Source: Ulva prolifera | Lineage: Eukaryota; Chlorophyta; Ulvophyceae; Ulvales; Ulvaceae | NCBI GenBank assembly: GCA_023078555.1 | Contig: CM041203.1 | Coordinates: forward strand, 949,481 to 1,013,480 | Direction of reading: 5' to 3' | DNA length: 64,000 bases | Shown: positions 41,439-51,992 of the stretch, one piece after another | How positions within the stretch are numbered: the first letter of the stretch is position 1 | Layout: every line of letters starts with the position of its first letter | Notes under the pieces: generated by a model | The model's database searches: none | Told to the model about the DNA's origin: nothing | The model's input: only the letters and a program-made list of their open reading frames with translations | Made by a program: the position numbers and the translations under genes

Positions 41439-42751
41439 GGGGCTTTGAGATTCGAATTAGATTATGGCAGGCGTGCTCGTTGAGCATTGCCCGTGTGTTT
41501 CGGATTTTATTGCCAGTTTGCAAATTATGTCGGATTGCTGGTTTATGTGGTCAATTCGTGGTCCGTGCCCAAGATGTGCCTGGTACATGACCGCCATGCT
41601 TTGTAAACACAGTGCGTTGTATCACAAATGCTTTTTCAATGAAGGCATAGCCCATCGTTGCTGAGCTGCTCAGGCGATAGTCCAGGCTCTCTCTGGCTTG
41701 CTGGTCTGGGATTTGAGTGATCAGTCAGAGTGCTCGAAAGTGTGAAACACTGACTTCATGCGGCAGTGCCTCTGTGGACCATCAATGCGTAAAGTGTTGT
41801 TGAGTCGTTTGTGACAGTACATGGTTGCAAATTTTCCACACAGAATGTCCAAACGTTGCCCTGAAGGCACACTGCCCGTGGGCACGCCGACTTTAGACCT
41901 GATCATCAGTAGTACCTGACTAAAGCCACTGTGTAACTGCTGCACAGGCCGGCTGCCACCGCTCGATATGGCCAAGTCTTCAATCCTGATGCTTTGAGTT
42001 CTCAGGTACTTTTGCGGCAGTGGCGCGCCATGTTAAGTGTCGCAGTCTGCTGATCATGTGCTTCCGAGCCTGAACCGATGTGTTGCTCCGAGCAGTCCCG
42101 GGTTGAGGTAGCAATGGTCCGTGATCCACCACGCTATTTGTACCATGCTACACTGAGCCATGCTGCGCAACCACATGGCCTCAGTGCAGCCAAGCTCGAT
42201 GCGTCTTCTTACTATCACCTTGCCTGCCAGCAAATGGCAGGAGTGAGATGGTTGGAATTGCATGTTAAGCCATAGGCGGCACTGGTACCTAGGCGATTCG
42301 GCATGGACGCGTACTGTTTGTTCCAGGTGTGTGTGCTGAGCTCAGCACGTCACGTTTGCAGCCAGGGCCCCGCAGCAGAGCTGCGCTGCTGAACGAATGG
42401 CCGAGTTGCTCCGGGCCCGGCTGTCCAGTCATCGGAGGCCGGCCGGCTGTCCCGCCAAAGGACGATGATGCGCTCATGCCACGCATGCGGTGCATGACCT
42501 TGCCCGCCTTGTCACCATGCCTTCCATGGGCACGTCGAGGCCGTTCACGCAACCCGGGTCCAGCAGTAGGCTCTATTGGGCTGGTATGATCCAAGAGCTG
42601 TAGCTTATTGCACTTTTGGCTACCCCAGGCATGCTAATGCACTCGGACCCATCACGGCTGATAGAGCGTTAGGCTGCACGGAGCTTCCGTCATCGTCACT
42701 GTGTAGAAAGTCCGTCGCCTGTAGTCTGCGGGCAGCAGAAACTGATACATA
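41439..42751. other. Intergenic, RPC1 3' side and CTL1 promoter side
   Basis: 1.3 kb with no supported exon or recognised repeat. Confidence 0.45.
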
Positions 42752-45700
42752 ATGGCTGACAACGACTGGGCGTATCACAGCGGCCCTCGACGATCGCAAG
42801 ATGGAGGATGGTTCATTGCGTACATGGTTTTCATGCTCTGCTCAGGCGTCGCGGGCGTCCTATCCTGGAAGAACATGTACGTCATATGCTATCTTTGTAT
42901 GCTCTTGGTGCACAAATTGTCATGGTGCTGGATGGCAGGGCTTGATCGGCCAGTGACGATTGCACTTCACGTCTGCCAGGTGTACAAGCTAACGCTGTTG
43001 GTCTCCTGCTCATGTGCACACCTTGTTGCACGCTGTTCACATGCTCAATTGCTCTGGCAACGATTCCGCAGACTGTCGTCTGATGTGCGGTGACGGGAGT
43101 AGAATCGCCATTCTGTTTGTCCGGCAGGACCGCTGGTTATGGTTGACAGACCCAGGCATAATCAAGCTCTTACATAGTCGCAGCCACGGGGCAGCATATA
43201 CTGAACCTCCATTGCTGGTCAAATCATACATGCTGTCGCATTGCGCGTGCTCTCGGAGCATCGGACGTCACAGTGTGGAACATCACCTTGACCAAAGCAC
43301 GAGCACTGCTTGAGGAAACGCAGGCACCGCCGTCCATCCGTGTACATCTGTCAATTATCACCTTGACTGGCTTGTGAGTTCATCACTGTAAAGCATGACT
43401 GTGTACCGAGAAGGCATGCAAGGTGAGCAGGCTGCCACCAGGACTCCATTGGTGTCTCTCATCAGGCCACCTCGTCAACATCTGCTGTTGCCAAGGACGC
43501 GCACTTTGGCCTGCACACATACTCAACTTGCTGGCCTCGCTGCGCAGACGGTGTGTCCAGCAAGCAGGCATGTGCACACCTCTGCGGCAGCACTCGTGGC
43601 TTCTCAGAGCCCCAGGAGTGCCACGAACCCAGATTTCATCTCAGCCTCTCACCCCAGACACTCACAGCGGCCATACCACACCGCATCCATCCCAGAGCCA
43701 TTTCTAGCCTCATCATCCCCGTATGAGTCTCCTGCTGCACATCGACAACTTCTTCACATCGGAGGGGCATTTCAGCGCCTGCACACCTCACCTTGAAAGG
43801 GCAGTCTGGTGCAGTTGCGCAGCCCCGAGGCACCTTCACGCACTGCAAACACAGCCCACCGCTGCAGGAACCCTCTCTTCGTCAAGGCCATCTCGGATGC
43901 AGCCTTCATGTCCAACCCAGACAGCTGCCACGCGAGCGGCCCGCGGCGCCGTCTGCTTGAGGCTGAAGACTTTGATGTCGAGAACTTTGGCCGCGTCGCG
44001 GGCATGTGGGTGCTCGGCAGTGCCGGCCTCGCTCTGCTTGGAGGCCTGCTGCTGCTGCACCTCTTCCGAAAGATCCCTCAGACGATGGTCATCCTCGGCT
44101 TCACCCTGCCGGTGCGCCCACCTCCACCCCATCTCGAGCGATTCCGGTGTGATTGATCCTACTTGCAATACCCTGATTTCATGGGGCCTGTTGCGTCACG
44201 CTCTTCATTCCTCCGCCTGGCTCTGAGCCCCTGTTCTGGTGCCCTCACGGCGTGCCGAATCTGTGATATCTCTGAGATGCATCCGGGCGGGCAGCGCCAG
44301 GGCACGGTCCCTGCGCACGCGAGCCAGCCGTTGCACGCATCCCCATTCCAACAAAAAAAAATGCACACATGGGTCCAGGGTCCAATGGGTTGAGGACGGT
44401 ATCAAAGCTACCCCCTCTGTTTCAGGAGGTCATGGGTTCGATTCTGCGTGCGCTTTGGGGAATCGAAACGGCCGTGCGTGACCACCTCGCTTAGCCCAGG
44501 AGGAGGCCCTGTGAGTTGCGTACGGTCGTCTGAGGGGGGTTTCCAGGTGGTTTACCCCTTCGGCATATGTGGTCCCGTTAATTTGGAGTTGTTAATGTCC
44601 AATAGGATACGCCTCAGTAAATTCAGATTTACTTCACTTTACATGCTCATGCAGACAAGCTGCCACTGCCTAGCAACAGACTAAAAAACAGATATGCATG
44701 CATGCACCCGCAGAGCTCCGCCCCATCTGAAATCACAACTTCGTCGACGTAGTCGCACAGCGCACAACCGCGCGAACCGTACACTCAAGCAAGGCCAGCC
44801 TCTGCAGCCACCGGATCCGAGCCTCACACCGATCTATGCAGGTGGCTCTGTGCGTCGCCCTCGCCTGCGTCGTCCAGGACGCCTCCCTCGCAATCAGCAA
44901 CCTCGTCGTGGCGGCGCTGCCGCTGGTGATGCTGTTCTGGTACTGGAAGCAGGTGAAGCAGGTGGCGCGCATGATGAAGGTCGCCGCGGACTCCATCGCC
45001 GCGAACCCGGGCCTGCTGCCGTTCGCCGTCGGCACCAACGTCGCCGTGATCGCTCCCGTTTTTGCCCTCGGGGCAGCCGTCTACTTCATGCAAGGCAACG
45101 GTGTGGCGCGTCGTGCCGCCTGACATGCTGCCGCCGCCGGCGTCGCCAACACGGCCCACAGCCGCTGCTGCTGTGGCCTCTCTGCTTCTGTCATGCCGTC
45201 TTCTTTGGAGCAGCAGCTGTGGTGGAGTGCGCTGTGTGCTGCACAAGGGGTCGCTCCTTGCGAGATGCTTCTGCTGTGGCTGTGTGGCTGCAGGCGTACA
45301 GGCCGTTGCGTTTTGTTTGCTGGCAAGTCTATGGATCCATGGCAACAACTTCAACCCCTCACGATCAGGCGTGCAATCGCCCAATACCCACGTTTGAAGT
45401 CGGCGTCGTGATTGAGTCTGTGTTGCTGCAGGCGAGGTCGTGCCGGACCCGAGCGTCATCCGGCGCACCGCATTTGAGCCGCTGCTGGCGGGCGATTGTG
45501 TGGACGCGCACGGCGAGGGCACCACATGCTGTATGTGGCAGACGGAGCCGTGGGTGCCCGCGGCGCAGATGGCCGTGGTGCTGACGCTGATGTGGACGCT
45601 GGCGCTGCAGGCGCAGCTGCGGACGTATGTCATCGGCGGCACCGTCACGCAGTGGTGCGTTCCCACGCATGCTGCATGGCGGGCGGTGCTTGCCACCTCC

Positions 45701-48007
45701 CGAGCGCCCCGGCCTAAGCCCACCTCGCGCTTGGCAGCCTGACGCCGCTCCATAACGGTCTACAGCACGATGCCAACCCCTGGAATGACCTGAAACGTTC
45801 AGACGACACTGGAAAGTCGGTGTGAAGCATGCATGCACGTGTCAGACACGCACGCTCGAATGTGGTCGCATATCCCGCACGAGGGTGAGCCAGGGATGTA
45901 GTGCTGCGGCAGAGGTGTCCGCAGGGGTGCGCAGCGCAGCAAGGCGTCACCGCGCGCGGGTGCAGGTACTTCCAGACGTCGTCGAGCGGCGCCACGCTGC
46001 GCTCCCTGCGCCACGCGCTGGGCCCGGCGCGCGGCACGCTGTGCTTCTCGGCCGCGATCATCACGCTCTGCGACATCGTGCGCTCGATGGCGGAGCAGAT
46101 GCAGCAGCAGCGCAGCGACAACATACTCGCGGTCGCCGTCGCGTGCATCTGCTCCTGGATCCTGCAGATGCTGCAGGAGGTCATCCGCTTTGTGTCGACC
46201 CTTGCGACGATCCAGGTGCGCCCCCCTCGTCCGCAGCCTCGCGTCATGGCCCCCCCCACCCCCTATCACATAGAGAGCGTCGGACTTTTCGAGTCTAATT
46301 TATATGTGGCAGCCCTGAATTGCGGCAAGGCGACACAACACTGCCTCCCACCCCAGTATGTTGCTTCAGATGTGATGCAGGTGGACATCCCACGAAACAC
46401 ATGCACTGAATCGACATCGACTGAGCGCGCAGTATGTTAGGCGGCTGTGCGCGACGCATGAGCTCTCATCATCGACACCGGCTGCAGCATTCGCCGCGCT
46501 GCTCGTGCCAGTGGTGAGGCCTCGCCACAAATGAGGCCTCGGAAATCCCCCCCACAGGCTTCCGCGCTGGCGAGTTCTGCGTACGTGGCATCGTGCCGTG
46601 GCTGCGGAGGCTCGCTGTTGGCTTCGGGCGGCCGCGGGCCCACTGCGTGGACCCAGCGCGTTGACATCAATCACCAGTCGTGCGTGCTGTGCAGGCGTCG
46701 GCGACTGGGGAGGCCTTCCTGGACGCAGCGCGCAGCGTGGGCTCCATGCTCATGCGCCACTCCCTCAGCGCCGTCAGCGTCTGGTGGGTGCCCAACATGG
46801 TCCTCCGCTTCGTCGTGCTCGGCATGTCCGCCACGATGGGCGTGCTGGCCTACTTTGTGTCCCTGGCCGCCTGGCAGAGCACCAACCGCCACCAGGCTGG
46901 GATGGTGCGCCCCCCTCCTCTCCACTGCTGCACTGCAACAGGCGCACTTGTCTTGCGGTTGCCTGCCCTGCAGCGCCGCTGGTCACCACTCCAGCTTGGA
47001 TGGCCGGTCATCACATGCTGTGCGAGTGTTCGTGGCGTGTGGCCCGGCGCGAATCCAGGTCAACAACCGATGAGTTTTCGGTTCCGAGGCCTAGCACGCG
47101 ACACAGGGGCTTTCGCGGTCGATGCACCCCATCGCCGCAACCGTTCGCGTGGTGTGCTGCTGCTGCACTCGCGGCTGTTGGGTGCAGGATGCGCTGGCGC
47201 TGGGCGTCATCGTCGGGCTGATCTGGGTGGCGGTGCTCGGCTGGGTGGCCGGCTTCATCCGCAGCGCGACGGAGGTGGTGTACGTGTGCTTTGCGCGCGA
47301 CCTCGACAACCGCGCCGTCACGCGCCCCGACGTCCACGCCGTGCTCAAGGACGTCCCCGCCGCCTCGGGCGCCGTCGTCGTGCAGCCGGACAACAACCTC
47401 GTGCGCCTCTGCCCACCTGTCGTGTTGCTGTGCCGCAGTGCAAGTGCCCGCCATTGTGCTTTGACCCGGTTGTGCAGCCCCCCCGGCCATGTGCATGGGA
47501 GGATCCGGGTGTGTGTGGCAGCGGCGCCACGAATGTGTGGTGGTCACGCATGCCGCCGCAATCACGCCGGCGGGTGTGTGTCGGTCTCGGCGGTGTCGGT
47601 CGGCGTATCGCTGACGGCGGCCCTCCCGCTGGGCCGCATGGTCAACATGCACCGCAATCTGTGAGTTCGGTCCGCCGCTTCGGGTGACAGTGCGGGCACG
47701 TTGCGGCCATGGAGGCTCTACACAAACAGCAACCTGTGTCTATCTCCCACAGCACCCTGTTCAGTGCATCTGCTGCAGCCTATCATGTACACGTCAACAG
47801 GGCGCACGGAGACAGGCTGTGTGCTGTGTGCAGATGTACGGCGCAATGGAGGAGGGCGAGTCGGTGCATGCCCCGCTGAACCCCCCTGCCAGCGTCCCCC
47901 CGCCCGGATACCCCGGATACTCGGCTCACCCTGGAACCCTCTCGAGCGATCTCACAGCCGCCATCGAGTCCGGATCGCCACGGCCGCCGCCCAAGGGGTC
48001 TTCGTAG
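42752..48007 (+). CDS. Choline transporter-like protein (CTL/SLC44), upstream tandem copy
   Basis: Multi-pass membrane protein of the CTL/SLC44 family, linked to choline and lipid transport. Eight exons in phase: 42752-42876, 43868-44111, 44842-45100, 45432-45654, 45966-46215, 46695-46904, 47188-47400 and 47834-48007, giving 565 residues. About ten hydrophobic spans are visible, for example MVFMLCSGVAGVLSW, VLGSAGLALLGGLLLLHLF, LVVAALPLVMLFWYW and MAVVLTLMWTLALQAQL. Family motifs include LRHALGPARGTLCFSAAI and SLSAVSVWWVPN in the fifth and sixth exons, then GFIRSATEVVYVCFARDLDN. The cytoplasmic tail begins MYGAMEEGES and is Pro-rich. Intron 2 hosts a SINE (44419-44648). Exons 3-8 are very GC-rich. 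The downstream paralog at 51993 shares all splice sites except one. Substrate is inferred from the family only. Confidence 0.88.
44419..44648 (+). mobile_element. tRNA-derived SINE family 1, full copy A, in CTL1 intron 2
   Basis: Begins TGTTTCAGGAGGTCATGGGT and has the B-box-like GGGTTCGATTCTGC. A body of about 160 bp follows, with the tail GGAGTTGTTAATGTCCAATA then GGATACGCCTCAGTAAATTC. It ends in TTTACATGCTC, as copy B does. The preceding 40 bp (GGGTCCAATGGGTTGAGGAC and on) could be the A-box side of the tRNA-like head. Length and structure fit a SINE, not a functional tRNA, as no full cloverleaf was found. Confidence 0.75.
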
Positions 48008-48585
48008 GTTGGCGCAGTGATAGTGAGGAACACAGGCACGGGAATTTGTCCGGTGGGGCGCTGCAAGGTCTGGCTAGAGGCAGCAGCAGCATTGTGTGAC
48101 AGGGGAACGACGCAGTGCACATCACCATGTGAGCGCAGGTTGATGGGGACGCTGATGCTTGCGCTGTTGTAAATGTGGATCCTGTTCCCGTCTGTGGCAG
48201 GAGCGGGCTGACGTTGTAACGGTACTGACGTGCAGCTCCTCGCTTCTGATGCTGCCGTGCCATATGAACACGATGGCTTCAGGTGGTTTCCCCTAGCCAA
48301 CTCGCTCGCCGTTGCGACGAGCGATCTTGCCCGGATGTATGGCCAGTTGAAAAAGGCAAAATCGTGCCGATTGGAGCAGTGACTGTGCGATTCCGGTGTC
48401 GTTAATGAGAGCGATAGCTGACGGTTGTCCCTGCTATGCCACTGCATTTGCACGGCAGCTTGTACAACAGATGGCCTCTACATCAAGTCACCAGAACATG
48501 GCTGACATGAGCATGGACATATCAAATTGCAATCACCTGTCCCGTTTTCAGAGCATGTAGGTGTTCTGCACGCGGTTGTGTAGCC

Positions 48586-50494
48586 ATGCCACGCAGTCGG
48601 GCTGCGAGGGACGTGTGCATACGTTCGGAAGCCCCATGGATGAAACGGAGACAGCACAACCGCCCAGGAGGCGACCAGCCACAACCGACAGTCACGCACA
48701 TACCTGCCTCATTGTCCGTCGATGAGGAAGTCTTACAGAAGGCAGCGCATCTTTCACGCGAGCTGACGGTCCGGCTTGGTGACGAAGGTGCTGCTCGCGT
48801 ACGACCCGTTCAGCCACGCTTGCCTTCTGCAACCAGCGAGGAACAAGTGTGTGTACCGTTCTGTGCATGGCAGCTGGCGGTGTGGGTCACGGTGGTGATG
48901 CTCTCCGAATTGAGTATCACACACATCCGCCTCAACATGACCATCACCCGGCGCTGAACTGTTCTTCCGTCAGATGCAGCAACCACAAGCAAGCATCACC
49001 TCTGCCTCACCCAGCTGCACCTCAGTCGTTCCCACGCAGCATGCAGACGTAGTGACACTGGAAGGCCTGGCTGGCTTGGTTGTCGCTGATGACTCTGGCC
49101 CAAACTTCTCAGCGGCTGGGTACTTCCTGGAAGCAACGACGAAAGAATGCTGGGCAGTGTCAATCAAAGGTACGATCACCTCATATCACACGTCCGGGGC
49201 ATTGTGCCATGCCTGTCCAACACCACGGGCGCCTCCAGCCGCAATCCAGGCTCTTGGTTTACAGCACAGTTACTTCCATGTGCCACTTCTGCGTTTTGCA
49301 TCCCGCTCCTAATCTCCCACTGGTGCGACGCTCCAGAGAACTCGCTCGCGCTCGTCACGGTCACGTTCCCACTGTACCGGCCTGGGATTCACAGATTACA
49401 TCACACACGGCCCCCCATGCAGTCATGGTTCCAAGGATGGACTGCCAGCAAGAGGCGAGCTGGAGCATCCTCCTGGTGCAGCTGCACTGCCATCGCCGCG
49501 GCGCCACAGTCTGCGCTCTGTCAGAGCGCCACGGCGACGACGCGGTCAGCCTCTCCCCGCTCTGCCCGTCCTCCCACCAGTTCCTCTGCCCGGGAGTCAC
49601 CCCCGCTGCAACCCCGCACGCCCGCTTCGTCTGCACCATGATGAAGGTGCGCCCCCCAAACGCCCCCGCAGCTGCCCCTCCAGCCACACACTGTGCGCAG
49701 CCAGCCACACCCACTGTGCAGGCGCTAAGCAGCCGTGCAGCCACCCTTGTGCGCACGCATGCGTGTTGCATACCCTATGCATGCATCTACCGTGCGCCTT
49801 TGTGTAGTTCTTCAAGTCACGCACCAGCACCTCCACCTCCTCCCCCACAACACTGCAGTGTTGGGCACCGCATCGTGGCGTGTCACAAGGAAGGACACCC
49901 GTATGAGGATGCCCTGGTGGCACCGCCGGAACAGCAGCGCAGCGTGGGTGCACGCATGGCTGCACCGCCACACGCACACAGGCACGGCCACCTCCTGCGA
50001 TTCGGGCCGAACATGCTGCCGCATACTTGTGTGCGAGCCTGCACATGTAGGACGGCCATGCATGTGCCGTTGCGCACGGCCTTCTTACGCTGCGCCCTGC
50101 CACCCGGTGCTCCTGTGGAACCCTCACACATCCACCCAATCCGCACACGTGAGGGACACCATGGCCTGCAACTGCAGCAGTCCGCTGTGAAAAAATACGC
50201 CACAGGCTGGTGTGCCTCAGTGACAACTGAGGCTGCGGGGGGAGGGAGGGTGTGGTGCAGTATTGGGCCGTCGAGCCCGGTCACATCGCAACAATTGGTC
50301 CGCGTACTTGGGTCTGATTTCTAGATGGCAGCCCTCAAAATGCTGCATGGCGACCCGGCACTGGCGTGGTGCAGGACCACGGGGAGGCTCCAGAGGCCGC
50401 GCCGGCGTGGTGCCGCGCGCTGGTGCGCCCCGGCGGCGCCGTGCTCAACCTCGGCCACATGTCCATCGCCGGGGTGCCCCTGCGGCTGCTGTGA
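48586..50494 (+). CDS. Candidate gene of unknown function (incomplete model)
   Basis: Partial evidence only. Exon 48586-48846 (ATG, 87 codons, DEEVLQKAAHLSRELTVRLG) and exon 48974-49169 (NFSAAGYFLEATTKECWAVS then IKG) join in phase with GT/AG borders. A likely terminal exon at 50375-50494 reads EAAPAWCRALVRPGGAVLNL then GHMSIAG and ends in TGA. Between them the high-GC frame at about 49440-49647 (SWSILLVQLHCHRRGATVCA) ends at a GTGCG donor, and a segment near 49860 reads HRIVACHKEGHPYEDALVAP. I could not link these in phase. The strand-and-turn ending in SIKG is faintly like the oxyanion strand of class 3 lipases, but no GxSxG serine motif is visible, so no function is assigned. Confidence 0.33.
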
Positions 50495-50518
50495 CGGCGG
50501 CGCGCGGGCGCACGGACA

Positions 50519-50534
50519 CCCCCCCCCCCCCCCC
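50519..50534. repeat. C16 homopolymer
   Basis: Sixteen consecutive C in a GC-rich segment just 3' of the candidate terminal exon. Prone to sequencing error. Confidence 0.9.
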
Positions 50535-51992
50535 GCTGAGGGTGCCGCCGCTACGTGCGCTGATGGCGTCGGCGCCTGCCGCACGTGTACCATATGTACA
50601 TGAGGACCCCCGCATGGGGAGTCGGGATCGCCTGTGCTGGTACGCCTTGTGCGGCTTGCAGATGCGGGGGAGCGGTGTGGCTCTGCCAGGGTTTGGTTCT
50701 GCGCAGTGGCAGCGGCTCTGCGGGCGGCTCGCGAAGGGAGGCGGGGTGTGCGTGACTGCTCGCAGCCGCCGTGAGCGTGAGCGCCGTTAGGGTGCATCCG
50801 TGGTTGCGCGATCATGAATCACACGTCACAGCGGCAATGTGGGCGCTGGGGGCTGCATGGACAAAGCCGGCGACGCAGGTAGCAGCGCAGGCCACAAACA
50901 CGGGCACCTCACACCCACGCCACCATCAACAAGCAACACAGCCCAACAGGCCTGGGGGTGTGCCCATCGTCTTTGATGTGACGTAGAACTAGGTGTCGGA
51001 AGGCATGAAGGTACGCTTGGGGTGGGGGCCGGGCTGTGAGCTGATGGTGCGCTGGGCGCCGCCGGTGGGGCGGAACCGGCGAGCAGTGGCGCAGGGGCTC
51101 GGTCTGTAGGCGTAGGCAATGCATGGTTGTGGGGCCGTGTCGGTGCAGGACGGTATGTGATCTTGTCCATAACTCCTGGCCAGCTGTCCAGCTGTTGTGA
51201 AGAACGTTGGTGTACCTATATGATCATGTGAGTTGTTACTTCTCACATGTTGCTGCAGACATAATTGTACTGGCAGATGTCCCTACTGGCTGCGTAACGA
51301 ACACAGAGGTGCCTTTGGAGGTCTCTCTCTAGTAGAGAGAACCTGTCTGGGACTCCCTCTGCTCAGAAGTGTTCATTCACAGCAACAGTCAAAGCTCGTG
51401 CAAGATATGGCTAATCGGAAGTGAATCACAATCTATTTTTCTTGGCATAGCAGACGGGGTCAGAGGTGGAGGGGGAGAGCAAAGACAGGGGAATTTCGAC
51501 GTGTGCGGGTGGCGTGCGTGTCGTCGAATGCGGGCGTGACTAAGCACAGGGAGTCAGGGACGTGTTGCGCAGGTCCAATCCCTGCACCCAGTGCCGTGGC
51601 CGACAGTCTTCGGCAGGGAGCAATGCAGCGGCATCCTGGCTACAGAGCATCATCATCCAGCTGCTTGGTCATTCGGGAATTAATGGCTAGAACTGCCCTT
51701 TGGGAGCGTGCTGTCGGTTGGCCAGGTGTGAGGTACCGAAGGCGCGTTGCATTGATCGTGCTCACAAGAAGTGGTGTCAGGTGCAACGGTGCGAGCTTTC
51801 AAAGCGCAACGGACTTAAAGTCACGAAGCCAAGGACCAACTCTCAGAGGAGGCAATCAAAATTGGACCAGTATTTATGACTTCACCTTGAGCAGCTTTCG
51901 CTAGACAGCGACAGGCTTTACCCCGCATTATCGTGGTCCTGGTGGTGACATTCCTGTTTGACATCGTTCTATACGTCCCGACCGTTGGACCC

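Larger units (their letters stand above)
48008..51992. other. Inter-paralog region between the CTL genes
   Basis: 4 kb separating the two CTL copies. It contains the candidate gene at 48586-50494, a run of 16 C at 50519 and about 1.4 kb upstream of CTL2 with nothing recognised. Confidence 0.4.

Noticed and set aside
44375-44450. Possible functional tRNA gene (GGGTTCGATTC B box)
   Set aside because: No paired acceptor stem or complete cloverleaf; the sequence continues into a repeated body and tail, so it is a SINE head.
44694-45584. 296-codon frame in the CTL region
   Set aside because: It crosses CTL1 exon 3 in a non-coding frame and is Arg/Pro-rich, typical of GC-driven shadows.
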